Below are positions 27,601-37,190 of a stretch of 64,000 nucleotides of DNA, piece after piece (positions within the stretch are counted from its first letter, which is position 1; the number at the start of each line of letters is the position of its first letter). Location: contig JAQDDS010000002.1 in the NCBI GenBank assembly GCA_027665725.1, positions 310,001-374,000 of the forward strand, in the 5' to 3' direction. The stretch comes from Streptococcaceae bacterium AF77-01CM03A (lineage in GTDB: Bacteria; Bacillota; Bacilli; Lactobacillales; Streptococcaceae). The position numbers and the translations under genes were made by a program. The notes beneath the pieces were generated by a model. The model worked only from the letters and a program-made list of their open reading frames with translations, was not told where the DNA came from and made no database searches.

Positions 27601-30600
27601 GTACAGAGGTTCCTAAAGTTCGTACAGTAATCGGTCAAGCAGCGAAAATGCCTTCAAAAGTAGGATTTATCTACAGTGATGGCAGCCGTGCAAAACTTCC
27701 AGTAGAATGGTCCGCAGTTGATGTCAACCAACCTGGTATTTTTACTGTTAAAGGTGTGGCAGAAGGAAGAGATGTAGAAGCGCGTGTTGAAGTCTTGGCG
27801 CTCGAAGCAGAATTACCTGTAGTTAAGAGAATTGCACCAAGTACAGATCTGAGTACGGTTGATCCATCTGTTAGCTATGTATTGTCAGATGGTACTCTAG
27901 GAAGCTATGACGTTGATAGGTGGGAAGTTGCAGCTGAAGATCAAGCTAAATTAACTATCCCAGGCTCTCGTATCCAAGCCAAAGGAATTTCAGGTGATGA
28001 TGAAATCGCTGCTACATTCGTAGTTGCCGAAGGTCAAGCGGCTTCACCAGTAGTACCGACTGTAACTGTTGCAGACCAGCCTGTAGAAGGGCTCTCAACT
28101 GACCAACCGGTTCTATACCATAAACTTGCTTATGGAGCTACTTTGCCTGAAGTTAAAGCTTTAGCTGAAAATGCGCAAGTTACTGTTATTCAAGCTAACG
28201 AAGCAAATGGTATGCGTGCTAGTATTTATGTTCAACCAAATGATGGTGGAGCACTTCAGACTTATGCTATCCAATTCTTACAAGAAGCTCCTCAGATTGA
28301 ACGTTTAAGCCTAGAAGTTGAAAATGCAGACGCACTGAAAGAAGACCAAACAGTTGGTATCAAAGTCTTGGCTCATTATCAAGATGGAACTCAGGCCGTA
28401 TTAAAAGCTGACAAGGTAACCTTCTCAACATCAGGTGAAGGAGACGTAGCTGTTCGTAAAGGTATGCTTGAATTGCATAAACCTGGTCAAGTAACTTTGA
28501 AAGCTCAATTTGAAGGAGCTGAAGGTCAGATTGACTTGAACATTCAGGCAAATACTGAAAATAAAGTTGTCCAGGCCATTCGTCCAGTAAGTGTCGTGAC
28601 AGGTTTGAACCAAGAACCAAGTCTACCTGATACAGTAACTGTAGAGTACGATAAAGGTTTTCCAAAGGTTCACAAGGTGACTTGGCAAGCAGTTGCTAAG
28701 GAAGACCTTGCTAAATACCATAGCTTTGATGTTCTAGGTAAAGTAGAAGGAATTGAAAACAAAGCTCATGCTAAAGTTTCTGTAGAAGGTATCATTGTAG
28801 TCGAAGAAGTGACTACAACAACTCCAGTTTCGGAAGCTCCTCAATTACCAGAAAGTGTCCGTACTTATCACTCAAACGGCCAAGTATCTTCAGCTAAAGT
28901 GACTTGGGATGCTATTGACCCAAGCCAATATGCAACTGAAGGTAGCTTTACCGTTACAGGACATGTCGAAGGAACTCAGTTACCAACGAAACTTCATGTG
29001 CGCGTTTCTGCTCAGACAGAAACTGGTGCAAACATTTCTGACCAGTGGACAGGTTCAGAGTTGCCACTTGCTTTTGCATCAGACTCAAATCCAAGTGACT
29101 CAGTAGCCAATGTCAATGACAAACTTATCTCATTTAATGATCAACCGGCAAACCGCTGGACAAACTGGAAACGTACAAGTGAAGCATCAGTGGGAATCCT
29201 CTTTGGTGATTCTGGTATCCTGTCTAAACGTTCGGTTGACAATCTCAATGTTGCCTTCCACGAAGACCACGGTGTTGGTGCACCTAAGTCTTATGTCATC
29301 GAATACTATGTAGGAAAAGATGTTCCAACAGTTCCTAAGAACCCAAGCTTTGTAGCTAGTGAAGACCATGTCTTTAACGATGACAATAACTGGAAACAAG
29401 TGACAAATCTTAAAGCTCCAGATCAAGTGAGAGCTGGAGAAATGACTCACTTTAGCTTTGATAAAGTCAATACCTATGCGGTTCGTATCCGTATGGTTAG
29501 ACCAGATGGTAAATGGGGGACTTCAATTACAGAATTGCAAATCTTCTCTAAACAAGTAGCTGCAGCTAAAAAAGCTCAAACTCAAATTCAAGTAGATGGA
29601 AAAGCTCTACCGAACTTTAACCCTGGCTTGACTGACTATTATCTAAAAGCTAAAGAAGACCAAGCACCAACTGTAACAGCAAGTGTATCAGATAATGGTA
29701 TTGCTACAGTGATTCCAAGTGTTCGTGAAGGGGATCCAGTTCGAGTTGTCGTTAAGGCTGAAAACGGAGATATTCTAGGGGAATACCGTCTCCACTTTAC
29801 GAATGATAACGACTTGTTAGCAAGTAAACCTGTTGTTGCTGTTAAGTCATCACGTTTAGTTGCTAAGGGTCATACTCTTGAGTTACCTGCGAAAGTCCCT
29901 GTTTACTTCACAAGTAAAGATGGCTATGAAGTCAAAGATTTGGCTGTTGAATGGGATGAAGTTCCAGCTGAAAATCTAGCTAATGCTGGTGAATTTACAG
30001 TTCATGGTCGCGTTTTAGGTACTGATTTAACTGCTGAAGTAGCAGTACGTGTGACTGATAAACTCGGTGAAAACCTATCAGACAACCCAGACTTCGATGA
30101 CGATAGCAACCGTTCATTTGCTTCTGCAACCAATGATATTGATCCAAATTCTCATGACCGTGTGGACTATGTTAACGATGGTTCAGATGATGAAACCCGT
30201 CGTTGGACTAACTGGTCTCCAACTCCATCTGATAATCCAGAAGTTTCAGTAGGGGTTATCTTTAGAGAAGCTGGTAAGATTGTTGAACGAACAGTCGCTG
30301 AAGGAAGCATTCGATTCTTCTCTGACGGTGGAACAGATGCACCTTCTAAACTAGTCTTAGAGCGCTATGTGGGACCAGAATTTGACTCACCAGAATACTA
30401 CTCTAACTACCAACCATACGATCCAGAACATCCATTCAACACACCTTCTAACTGGGAGAAAGTTGAATATCGTGCGGATCAAGAAATTCAAGCAGGAACT
30501 GATATCCATGTAACCTTTGCTCCAGTCAAAGCTAAGGCTATGAGATGGCGTATGGATAGAAAACCTGATACCAAGGGTGTAGCTATTACAGAGATGTCCT

Positions 30601-31556
30601 TCATCGCTCCAAGTGAGGAACCTAAGGATAGTACAGCTGCAAAACTTCTTGTGGATGGTAAAGAGATTGCTGACTTCTCTGAAGATCGTGTGGATTACCA
30701 AGTAACCTACAGTGGAAATCGTCCTCAAGTAACAGTAGAAGCTGGTGAAAACGTAGCAGCAACTATTGTTGATAGTGGTGATGATAAACTTCCAGTCTTG
30801 ATTCATCTTGTTTCAGAAAGTGGTAAACATGTTAAGGAATACCGCATTCAATTGACTAAATCGGGTGCTGAAAGTGCTAAGACAGAACCAGCAGTTCACG
30901 AAGTTCCAGAGTTCACAGGTGGTGTGAATGGAGAAGAACCAGATGTACATGAAGTTCCAGAGTTCACAGGCGGTGTGAATGGAGAAGAACCAGCTGTACA
31001 TGAAATTCCAGAGTTCACAGGCGGTGTGAATGGAGAAGAACCAGCTGTATACGAAGTTCCAGAATACACTGGAGGCGTGAATGGAGTTGAACCAGCAGTT
31101 CACGAAGTTCCAGAATACACTGGAGGCGTGAATGGAGTTGAACCAGCAGTTCACGAAGTACCAGAACATACTTTTGGAGCGAATGTAGTCGAACCAGCGG
31201 TGAACGAAGTTCCAGAATATACTGGTGGTGTGAATGCGGTCGAAGCAGCGGTTAACGATGTGCAAGAGTACAAAGGTGGTGCCAATGCAGTCGAAGCAGC
31301 GGTGAACGAAGTTCCAGAATATACTGGTGGCGTGAACGCAGCCGAAGCAGCGGTCAATGAAGTACCGGAGTACAAAGATAATCAATCTCTTGTAGCCCTC
31401 GCTATGTCACAAGACAAGACTTACCAGGCGCCTGCAAGTCGTCAACATATTCTCCCTGAAACAGGTACTAAGGAAAATGCAACCCTTGCAACAGCAGGTG
31501 TTGTGGGAGCGCTTCTTGGACTCTTTGCAATGGGAAAGAAGAAAGACGAAGAATAA
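24633..31556 (+). CDS. bgaA: Wall-anchored beta-galactosidase BgaA
   Basis: An exo-beta-galactosidase (GH2) that trims terminal galactose from host glycans at the cell surface. Of 2307 residues: YSIRK signal peptide ~8-45; Glu/Thr-rich linker to ~140; GH2 sugar-binding, immunoglobulin-like and TIM-barrel domains ~150-740, with acid/base E562 in GNEIGE and nucleophile E643 in GSETSS, matching the spacing of pneumococcal BgaA; several Ig/bacterial beta-sandwich modules; two carbohydrate-binding-like modules around NISDQWTGSE and NLSDNPDFDD (the CBM71 region in BgaA); ten 17-residue repeats; and LPETG at 2274-2278 with hydrophobic segment and charged tail. It has its own regulatory region and terminator. 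Confidence 0.96.
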   Translation: MGKDYWNRKSIYSIRKFTVGTCSVLIGTCSVLFGANLAGVNSVSADETPVAVATEKVEKETPKEGAVDSKVSEQPVTTETVNSEAVETNHEVEKKVEAPTTETTPEKKETSDVEKQAPAVTQDQSAQTEKPELKPATNDEVKQLIEDRKVEFNQNWHFKLNANAKDAVKPDADVSSWKKLDLPHDWSIYNDFDHDSPAQNEGGQLNGGDAWYRKTFKLDEEDLNKNVRITFDGVYMDSQVYVNGQLVGHYPNGYNQFSYDITDYLHKDGRKNVVAVHAINKQPSSRWYSGSGIYRDVTLQVTDKVHTEKNGTTILTPDLEKQQNGKVDTHVTSKIVNTDDKDHEILAEYQIIERNGQAVTDLVRTASQVLKAHQSASLNAILQVNKPKLWTVHSDKPALYELVTRVYRDGQFVDAKKDLFGYRYYNWTPNEGFSLNGERIKFHGVSLHHDHGALGAEENYKAEYRRLKQMKDMGVNSIRTTHNPASEQTLQIAAELGLLVQEEAFDTWYGGKKQYDYGRFFDKDATHPDAKKGEKWSDFDLRTMVERGKNNPAIVMWSIGNEIGEADGKPRSLATVKRLVQVIKAVDKTRYVTMGADKFRFGDGSGDHEKIANELDAVGFNYSEDNYKKLRAKHPNWLIYGSETSSATRTRGSYFRPERELVHSNQAYRHYEQSDYGNDRVGWGKTATASWTFDRDNAGYAGQFIWTGTDYIGEPTPWHNQNQTPVKSSYFGIVDTAGIPKNDYYLYQSQWVSADKKPMVHLLPHWNWENPTLKANVADADGNIPVRAYSNAASVELFLNGESLGKKNFNKKQTSDGRTYQEGANANELYLEWKVAFEPGTLEAVARDEAGNIVARDKIVTAGEPAGVRLVKEENAIAADGKDLTYIYYEIVDSKGNVVPTANNLVRFQLHGQGQIVGVDNGEQASRERYKEQADGSWIRKAFNGKGVVIVKSTEQAGKFTLTAHSDLLKSGQTTIFTGKKDQEEKTVLGTEVPKVRTVIGQAAKMPSKVGFIYSDGSRAKLPVEWSAVDVNQPGIFTVKGVAEGRDVEARVEVLALEAELPVVKRIAPSTDLSTVDPSVSYVLSDGTLGSYDVDRWEVAAEDQAKLTIPGSRIQAKGISGDDEIAATFVVAEGQAASPVVPTVTVADQPVEGLSTDQPVLYHKLAYGATLPEVKALAENAQVTVIQANEANGMRASIYVQPNDGGALQTYAIQFLQEAPQIERLSLEVENADALKEDQTVGIKVLAHYQDGTQAVLKADKVTFSTSGEGDVAVRKGMLELHKPGQVTLKAQFEGAEGQIDLNIQANTENKVVQAIRPVSVVTGLNQEPSLPDTVTVEYDKGFPKVHKVTWQAVAKEDLAKYHSFDVLGKVEGIENKAHAKVSVEGIIVVEEVTTTTPVSEAPQLPESVRTYHSNGQVSSAKVTWDAIDPSQYATEGSFTVTGHVEGTQLPTKLHVRVSAQTETGANISDQWTGSELPLAFASDSNPSDSVANVNDKLISFNDQPANRWTNWKRTSEASVGILFGDSGILSKRSVDNLNVAFHEDHGVGAPKSYVIEYYVGKDVPTVPKNPSFVASEDHVFNDDNNWKQVTNLKAPDQVRAGEMTHFSFDKVNTYAVRIRMVRPDGKWGTSITELQIFSKQVAAAKKAQTQIQVDGKALPNFNPGLTDYYLKAKEDQAPTVTASVSDNGIATVIPSVREGDPVRVVVKAENGDILGEYRLHFTNDNDLLASKPVVAVKSSRLVAKGHTLELPAKVPVYFTSKDGYEVKDLAVEWDEVPAENLANAGEFTVHGRVLGTDLTAEVAVRVTDKLGENLSDNPDFDDDSNRSFASATNDIDPNSHDRVDYVNDGSDDETRRWTNWSPTPSDNPEVSVGVIFREAGKIVERTVAEGSIRFFSDGGTDAPSKLVLERYVGPEFDSPEYYSNYQPYDPEHPFNTPSNWEKVEYRADQEIQAGTDIHVTFAPVKAKAMRWRMDRKPDTKGVAITEMSFIAPSEEPKDSTAAKLLVDGKEIADFSEDRVDYQVTYSGNRPQVTVEAGENVAATIVDSGDDKLPVLIHLVSESGKHVKEYRIQLTKSGAESAKTEPAVHEVPEFTGGVNGEEPDVHEVPEFTGGVNGEEPAVHEIPEFTGGVNGEEPAVYEVPEYTGGVNGVEPAVHEVPEYTGGVNGVEPAVHEVPEHTFGANVVEPAVNEVPEYTGGVNAVEAAVNDVQEYKGGANAVEAAVNEVPEYTGGVNAAEAAVNEVPEYKDNQSLVALAMSQDKTYQAPASRQHILPETGTKENATLATAGVVGALLGLFAMGKKKDEE
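30885..31394 (+). repeat. Ten 51-bp tandem repeats near the BgaA C terminus
   Basis: Each unit encodes a 17-residue motif of the type E(P/A)AV(H/N)EVPEYTGGVN. The first five units are close to each other; later units drift to EAAVNEVPEY. The run lies between the last folded domain and the LPETG anchor, consistent with a wall-spanning spacer. Confidence 0.9.
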
Positions 31557-31614
31557 AATAATCTGACATTATTTAGATTATAGAGATTGGACAAGAAAAC
31601 AATCTCAACTATAA

Positions 31615-31666
31615 AAAGTGGACAAACTAGTTTCAAGAAACAGAACTAGATCTTGTCCGCTTTTTT
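31615..31666 (+). terminator. Terminator after bgaA
   Basis: GGACAAACTAGTTTC..GAACTAGATCTTGTCC forms a long, slightly interrupted stem followed by GCTTTTTT. Confidence 0.85.
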
Positions 31667-31744
31667 ATGTTTCTTGGTAGAAAAAAATCCTTAACAAAGA
31701 TGCTAAACTTGATAATTGAGTTTTCAAATAACAAAAAACAAATA

Positions 31745-31767
31745 AGAAAGCCCTTTGTGGCTTTTTT
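31745..31767 (+). terminator. Second terminator-like hairpin before murD
   Basis: AAAGCC-N6-GGCTTT followed by a T-run, 80 nt after the bgaA terminator. No gene lies between the two; it may be a back-up terminator or end a short untranslated transcript. Confidence 0.65.
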
Positions 31768-31816
31768 ATTTTCATAAAAATGGTAAAATAGTAAGAGTAG
31801 AAATGGAGTTCTAGAT

Positions 31817-33169
31817 ATGAAACGAATTGATCAATTTGAAAATAAGAAAGTATTAGTCCTAGGTTTAGCTAAATCAGGTGAGTCTGCAGCTCGTCTTTTG
31901 GACAAGTTGGGAGCCATTGTAACGGTTAATGATGGCAAGCCTTTTGAGGAAAATCCAGCAGCACAAAGTCTTTTGGAAGATGGTATCAAGGTTGTAACTG
32001 GGGGGCATCCCTTGGAATTGTTGGATGAAGATTTTGCCCTCATGGTGAAAAACCCTGGTATTCCTTATAGCAATCCTATGATTGAAAAAGCTCTAGAAAA
32101 AGGTATTCCAGTCTTGACAGAGGTTGAGTTGGCCTATTTGATTTCTGATGCACCAATCGTCGGTATTACTGGTTCAAATGGTAAGACAACGACCACAACC
32201 ATGATTGGTGAAGTTCTGACTGCTGCAGGACAAAATGGACTCTTATCAGGTAACATCGGTTATCCTGCTAGTCAGGTTGCTCAAACTGCGACAGATAAGG
32301 ATACCCTTGTCATGGAACTTTCTTCTTTCCAATTAATGGGAATCCAGGAATTCCATCCTGAAATTGCTGTTATCACCAACCTGATGCCAACACATATTGA
32401 CTATCACGGTTCTTTTGAGGACTATGTAGCAGCCAAGTGGAATATCCAAAGCAATATGACAGCAGCTGATTACCTAGTATTGAACTTCAACCAGGAATTA
32501 GCTAAAGAACTTGCGACAAAGACAAACGCGACTGTAGTACCATTCTCAACACTTGAAAAGGTTGACGGTGCTTATCTTGAAGATGGTCTTCTCTACTTCC
32601 GTGGTGAAAAAGTCATGGCAGCTGATGAGATCGGTGTTCCAGGTAGCCACAATGTGGAAAATGCTCTTGCAACCATTGCCGTTGCTAAACTGCGTGGCGT
32701 TGATAATGAAACCATCAAGGAAACCTTGTCAGCCTTTGGTGGAGTTAAACACCGTCTCCAGTTTGTAGACCAAATCAATGGCGTTAAATTTTATAACGAC
32801 AGTAAGTCAACCAATATCTTAGCAACTCAAAAAGCCTTGTCTGGATTTGACAATAGCAAGGTTATCTTGATTGCTGGTGGGTTGGACCGTGGCAATGAGT
32901 TTGACGAATTGGTTCCTGATATTACTGGACTTAAGAAAATGGTCATTCTCGGTCAATCTGCAGAACGTGTCAAACGTGCAGCGGATAAGGCTGGTGTGGC
33001 TTATGTCGACGCAACTGATATTGCAGATGCAACTCGCAAGGCTTATGAACTTGCGGAAGAGGGAGATGTTGTTCTCCTCAGTCCTGCCAATGCGAGCTGG
33101 GATATGTATGCTAACTTTGAAGTACGTGGAGACCTTTTCATCGACACTGTAGCGGAATTAAAGGGATAA
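31817..33169 (+). CDS. murD: UDP-N-acetylmuramoylalanine--D-glutamate ligase
   Basis: Adds D-glutamate to UDP-MurNAc-L-Ala in peptidoglycan synthesis. The 450 residues show the Mur ligase ATP-binding motif [12 protein letters not shown] (~116-127), [12 protein letters not shown] and the C-terminal NDSKSTN and LIAGGLDRG segments. The stop is 1 nt before the murG start region, giving a tight murD-murG-divIB cell-wall/division operon as in other streptococci. Confidence 0.97.
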   Translation: MKRIDQFENKKVLVLGLAKSGESAARLLDKLGAIVTVNDGKPFEENPAAQSLLEDGIKVVTGGHPLELLDEDFALMVKNPGIPYSNPMIEKALEKGIPVLTEVELAYLISDAPIVGITGSNGKTTTTTMIGEVLTAAGQNGLLSGNIGYPASQVAQTATDKDTLVMELSSFQLMGIQEFHPEIAVITNLMPTHIDYHGSFEDYVAAKWNIQSNMTAADYLVLNFNQELAKELATKTNATVVPFSTLEKVDGAYLEDGLLYFRGEKVMAADEIGVPGSHNVENALATIAVAKLRGVDNETIKETLSAFGGVKHRLQFVDQINGVKFYNDSKSTNILATQKALSGFDNSKVILIAGGLDRGNEFDELVPDITGLKKMVILGQSAERVKRAADKAGVAYVDATDIADATRKAYELAEEGDVVLLSPANASWDMYANFEVRGDLFIDTVAELKG

Positions 33170-33170
33170 T

Positions 33171-34229
33171 ATGAAAAAAATAGTATTTACTGGTGGGGGA
33201 ACGGTTGGACACGTTACCCTCAACCTTTTGTTAATGCCTAAGTTCATCGAAGATGGCTGGGAAGTCCACTATATTGGTGATAAAAATGGGATTGAGCATC
33301 ATGAAATTCTCAAGTCAGGTTTAGATGTTACCTTCCATTCGATTGCAACAGGGAAATTACGTCGATATTTCTCATGGCAAAATATGGTTGACGTCTTTAA
33401 GGTTGCTTTTGGAATTCTTCAATCGCTCTTTATCATGCTTCGAGTTCGTCCACAAGCCCTCTTTTCTAAGGGTGGATTTGTATCTGTTCCGCCTGTTATC
33501 GCAGCGCGAGTATGCAGAGTACCAGTCTTCATCCACGAGTCTGACCTCTCTATGGGATTGGCCAATAAAATTGCCTATAAGTTTGCGACTAAGATGTACT
33601 CTACTTTCGAGCAAGCGTCTAGTCTCACTAAGGTAGAACATGTAGGAGCTGTGACCAAGGTTTCTGGTCCAGTTATGGAAGAACCTGAAGAAATGGTGGA
33701 TATCCGAACTTCTTTCAACGACAAGTTACCAACTCTTCTATTTGTTGGAGGTTCTGCTGGGGCGCGTGTCTTTAACCAACTAGTAACAGACCACAAGGAA
33801 GAGCTGACTAGTCGCTATAATATCATTAACCTGACAGGTGATGCTAGTTTAAATGAACTAAGTTCAAACCTCTACCGTGTTGACTATGCGACGGAACTCT
33901 ATCAACCACTCATGAATATGGCTGATGTGGTCATCACTCGTGGTGGTGCCAATACGATTTTTGAACTCCTTGCTATGGCTAAATTGCACGTCATTGTACC
34001 ACTGGGTCATGAAGCTAGTCGTGGAGACCAGATTGAAAATGCTGCCTATTTCGTGAAAAAGGGCTATGCTGAAGAGTTGCAAGAAAATGACTTGACCTTG
34101 TCTACTTTGGAAGAAAAAGTAAATCAACTCTTGACCAACAAAGAGAACTATCAAAATACAATGAAGAATTCTCAGGAATTAAAATCTGTGGCAGATTTTT
34201 ATGAGCTACTAAAAAAAGATTTATCATAA
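33171..34229 (+). CDS. murG: UDP-GlcNAc--lipid I N-acetylglucosaminyltransferase
   Basis: Transfers GlcNAc to lipid I to make lipid II on the inner face of the membrane. The 352 residues have the MurG glycine-rich loops GGGTVGHV at the N terminus and [12 protein letters not shown] in the C-domain, plus [14 protein letters not shown] for UDP-GlcNAc binding. ATG begins directly after the murD stop. Confidence 0.96.
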   Translation: MKKIVFTGGGTVGHVTLNLLLMPKFIEDGWEVHYIGDKNGIEHHEILKSGLDVTFHSIATGKLRRYFSWQNMVDVFKVAFGILQSLFIMLRVRPQALFSKGGFVSVPPVIAARVCRVPVFIHESDLSMGLANKIAYKFATKMYSTFEQASSLTKVEHVGAVTKVSGPVMEEPEEMVDIRTSFNDKLPTLLFVGGSAGARVFNQLVTDHKEELTSRYNIINLTGDASLNELSSNLYRVDYATELYQPLMNMADVVITRGGANTIFELLAMAKLHVIVPLGHEASRGDQIENAAYFVKKGYAEELQENDLTLSTLEEKVNQLLTNKENYQNTMKNSQELKSVADFYELLKKDLS

Positions 34230-34238
34230 GGAAAATTG

Positions 34239-35507
34239 ATGTCAAAGGATAAAAAGAATCAGGACACTCAAGGCAAGGAATTGTCAGAGTGGCAAAAACG
34301 AAATCAAGAATATCTTCAAAAAAAGGCTGAAGAAGAAGCAAAACGAGCTGCGGAAGAAGCTCGTGAAAAAGAAGAACAAGCAGCAAAGTCTGCTTCTGAA
34401 AATACTCAAGAATTGTCAGAATGGCAGAAACAACATCACGAGTATTTGAGTAAAAAAACAGAAGAAAAATCTACGAGTTCTGAAGAAGTTGAAGAAGCGT
34501 CTGAAAAAACTCAAGAGAAGGATTCGGATACTAGCGATGAGACTTCAAATGAAGAGAAAGATTCAGAGGAAACTCCTCAAGAAGATTCTAAGAGTCAGGA
34601 TCAAGTAGAGAAAGAAAAAGCTGACGAAAAGGTTAAGAAAGAGAAAAAGGTAAAAACCAAGAAGAAACCTCCAAAACCGGCTATTCCTTCTATACATATC
34701 TGGCGAGCAGTTACAATCCTCGTCCCAAGTTTCTTAGTCTTATTCTTGTCTATTTACCTTCTAAGCCCTCTAGCTACAATAAAACATATTGAGGTTACAG
34801 GTACAGTACAGACAAGTGCAGACCAAGTTAGAGAAGCTTCTGGTATTCAGGATAGTGACTATACGATTAGCTTGCTTTTAAATAAAGATAAGCATGCGGA
34901 AATGGTCAAATCGAATCACTGGATTAAATCGGCTAAGATAGTTTATCAATTCCCAGTTCACTTCACCATTGAAGTGAAGGAATTTGAAATTGTAGCTTAT
35001 TCAGTTTCAGGAGATAACTATTATCCAATCTTATCTAGCGGAAGTATTGAATCAACTGCTGTTAGTTCTGATAACTTACCTGAGAAATACATATCTGTTT
35101 TGTTTAACGATGAGGAACAGATTAAAACCCTAATTTCTCAGCTAAATGAAGTTAGTCCAGAAATTAAGCAAGAGATTGAGAAGGTTGAACTTGCACCAAG
35201 TAAGGTAACAAGTGACCTTCTAAAGATTACCATGTATGATACAGACGAAATTTTGGTACCATTATCAGAACTAGGGAAGAAATTACCCTACTATAGTAAG
35301 ATAAAACCACAGTTGACAGTGCCGAGCGGTATTGACATGGAGGTCGGTATCTATAGCTATAGTCTAGTGGATAAGGCTCTGGATGACGAAAGAGTCAAAG
35401 CCAAAGAAGAGGAAAAGAAGAAGCAGGAAGAAGAGAAGAAAAAACAAGCTGAGCAAGGAAATCAAGATCAAACAACACAGACGACTCAAACAACACAGAG
35501 CCGCTAA
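34239..35507 (+). CDS. divIB: Cell division protein DivIB/FtsQ
   Basis: A bitopic membrane protein of the divisome that works with DivIC/FtsL to control septal wall synthesis. The ATG at 34239 follows AAGGA. The 422 residues comprise a long, very charged cytoplasmic region (~1-160) containing two copies of ELSEWQK(R/Q)..EYL, one membrane helix (~163-185), an extracellular POTRA domain beginning LATIKHIEVTG, the beta domain, and a Lys/Glu- then Gln/Thr-rich tail. Third gene of the murD-murG-divIB unit; no strong terminator follows. Confidence 0.94.
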   Translation: MSKDKKNQDTQGKELSEWQKRNQEYLQKKAEEEAKRAAEEAREKEEQAAKSASENTQELSEWQKQHHEYLSKKTEEKSTSSEEVEEASEKTQEKDSDTSDETSNEEKDSEETPQEDSKSQDQVEKEKADEKVKKEKKVKTKKKPPKPAIPSIHIWRAVTILVPSFLVLFLSIYLLSPLATIKHIEVTGTVQTSADQVREASGIQDSDYTISLLLNKDKHAEMVKSNHWIKSAKIVYQFPVHFTIEVKEFEIVAYSVSGDNYYPILSSGSIESTAVSSDNLPEKYISVLFNDEEQIKTLISQLNEVSPEIKQEIEKVELAPSKVTSDLLKITMYDTDEILVPLSELGKKLPYYSKIKPQLTVPSGIDMEVGIYSYSLVDKALDDERVKAKEEEKKKQEEEKKKQAEQGNQDQTTQTTQTTQSR

Positions 35508-35541
35508 GTTTCAGATGATTCGTTCAGTTACTTGTTTTTAC

Positions 35542-35570
35542 TTGACAAGTATTGCTTTAAATAATAGAAT
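35542..35570 (+). promoter_or_regulatory. Promoter of pyrFE
   Basis: TTGACA (35542-35547), a 17-bp spacer and TAGAAT (35565-35570). The predicted start leaves about 135 nt of leader before pyrF. Confidence 0.75.
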
Positions 35571-35584
35571 AGTAAAAAACCTTT

Positions 35585-35677
35585 AAAGCAGTCCAGAGAG
35601 GCAGCTAAGGTTAGACGGTGAAAGGGTGGAGACTACCCATTTTTCGTGGAACCTTGCTGTAGGCAGGTTCCTTTTTT
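35585..35677 (+). promoter_or_regulatory. PyrR-type attenuator leader of pyrFE
   Basis: The leader contains GTCCAGAGAGGCAGCTAAGG (35591-35610), a clear match to the PyrR-binding loop known from Gram-positive pyr genes. It is followed by a terminator, GGAACCTTGC-N4-GGCAGGTTCC plus T-run (35648-35677). PyrR bound to UMP would stabilise the anti-antiterminator and let the terminator form when pyrimidines are plentiful. Confidence 0.85.
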
Positions 35678-35714
35678 CATGCTCTCTAGCTTACAAAGGT
35701 AAAAGGAGAAAAGT

Positions 35715-36416
35715 ATGCGTGAAGCTCGTCCAGTTATTGCTCTTGATTTTCCAAGTTTTGAGGCAGTCAAGCAATTTTTAGCTCTTTTTCCAGCAGGAGA
35801 GAGCCTCTATCTAAAGGTAGGTATGGAGCTCTATTATGCTACAGGCCCTGAGATTGTTTCTTATTTGAAAGGCTTGGGTCATAGTGTCTTTCTGGATCTC
35901 AAACTCCATGATATTCCAAATACAGTCAAATCAGCCATGAAGGTCTTGTCTCATCTGGGTGTTGATATGACCAATGTTCATGCAGCAGGTGGTGTAGAGA
36001 TGATGAAGGCTGCGCGTGAAGGACTTGGGAAAGAAGCAAAATTGATTGCAGTCACCCAGCTGACTTCAACATCTGAAGAGCAAATGAGAGATTTTCAAAA
36101 CATCCAAACCAGTCTCCAAGAATCGGTCATTCATTATGCCAAGAAAACTGCTGAAGCAGGTTTGGATGGTGTGGTTTGCTCAGCTCAGGAAGTCAAGCTT
36201 ATCAAAGGAGCAACAAGCAAAGATTTTATCTGCCTGACACCAGGTATTCGACCAGCAGGGGCTGCAGTTGGAGATCAAAAACGAGTGATGACACCTGCAG
36301 ATGCTTATCAGATTGGTAGTGACTACATCGTTGTCGGTCGCCCGATTACTCAAGCCACTGATCCAGTAGCAGCTTATCATGCTATCAAAGATGAATGGAC
36401 ACAAGACTGGAAATAA
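35715..36416 (+). CDS. pyrF: Orotidine-5'-phosphate decarboxylase
   Basis: Last step of UMP synthesis. The 233 residues contain the active-site signature [12 protein letters not shown] (~56-67), TNVHAAGG, and [11 protein letters not shown] and VVGRPIT near the C terminus that bind phosphate. AAAGGAG precedes the ATG. It forms a two-gene operon with pyrE under the PyrR-type leader. Confidence 0.97.
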   Translation: MREARPVIALDFPSFEAVKQFLALFPAGESLYLKVGMELYYATGPEIVSYLKGLGHSVFLDLKLHDIPNTVKSAMKVLSHLGVDMTNVHAAGGVEMMKAAREGLGKEAKLIAVTQLTSTSEEQMRDFQNIQTSLQESVIHYAKKTAEAGLDGVVCSAQEVKLIKGATSKDFICLTPGIRPAGAAVGDQKRVMTPADAYQIGSDYIVVGRPITQATDPVAAYHAIKDEWTQDWK

Positions 36417-36446
36417 GAATAAAGTAAAAATACAAAGGAGAATCCC

Positions 36447-37079
36447 ATGACACTTGCTAAAGACATTGCTAGCCATCTATTGAAAATTCAAGCCGTTTAC
36501 CTCAAACCAGAAGACCCCTTCACTTGGGCATCAGGTATCAAGTCACCGATTTATACGGATAATCGTGTAACACTTGCCTACCCAGAAACTCGTACCTTGA
36601 TTGAAAATGGTTTTGTAGAAGCCATCAAGTCAGAATTCCCAGAGGTAGAAGTGATTGCAGGAACAGCGACTGCAGGTATTCCTCATGGTGCCATCATAGC
36701 TGACAAGATGAACTTGCCATTTGCCTATATCCGTAGCAAACCAAAAGATCATGGTGCTGGAAACCAAATCGAAGGCCGTGTAACCCAAGGACAAAAGATG
36801 GTCGTTGTGGAAGATTTGATTTCAACAGGTGGTTCAGTTCTCGAAGCCGTAGCAGCCGCCAAACGTGAAGGAGCGGACGTATTAGGTGTTGTGGCCATCT
36901 TTAGCTATCAACTACCAAAAGCAGATAAGAACTTTTCTGATGCTGGTGTCAAACTAGTGACGCTTTCAAACTACAGCGAGTTGATTCATCTGGCACAAGA
37001 AGAAGGCTACATTACTCCAGAAGGACTTGCTCTCCTCAAACGCTTTAAAGAAGACCAAGAAAATTGGCAAAATGCTTAA
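36447..37079 (+). CDS. pyrE: Orotate phosphoribosyltransferase
   Basis: Joins orotate to PRPP to give OMP, the substrate of PyrF. The 210-residue protein has the PRPP-binding motif [13 protein letters not shown] (~117-129), and [15 protein letters not shown] for the flexible loop. It begins 30 nt after pyrF and ends with a strong terminator. Confidence 0.97.
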   Translation: MTLAKDIASHLLKIQAVYLKPEDPFTWASGIKSPIYTDNRVTLAYPETRTLIENGFVEAIKSEFPEVEVIAGTATAGIPHGAIIADKMNLPFAYIRSKPKDHGAGNQIEGRVTQGQKMVVVEDLISTGGSVLEAVAAAKREGADVLGVVAIFSYQLPKADKNFSDAGVKLVTLSNYSELIHLAQEEGYITPEGLALLKRFKEDQENWQNA

Positions 37080-37088
37080 GGTATATAA

Positions 37089-37122
37089 AAATCAGGTAAT
37101 CCTAAGGGTTACCTGATTTTTT
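37089..37122 (+). terminator. Terminator after pyrE
   Basis: AATCAGGTAA-N9-TTACCTGATT, a perfect 10-bp stem with a T-run. Confidence 0.92.
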
Positions 37123-37190
37123 GAAAAGTCCAGGTAATCAGTTTGAAATTCCCAGACAAATTTTTTGAAAATTCTATGAAAAAGAGTTAA

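Noticed and set aside
30813..31385. Minus-strand open frame across the bgaA repeats, and the similar one at 735-1067 in zmpB
   Set aside because: Both are complements of coding repeats without start signals or plausible protein composition.
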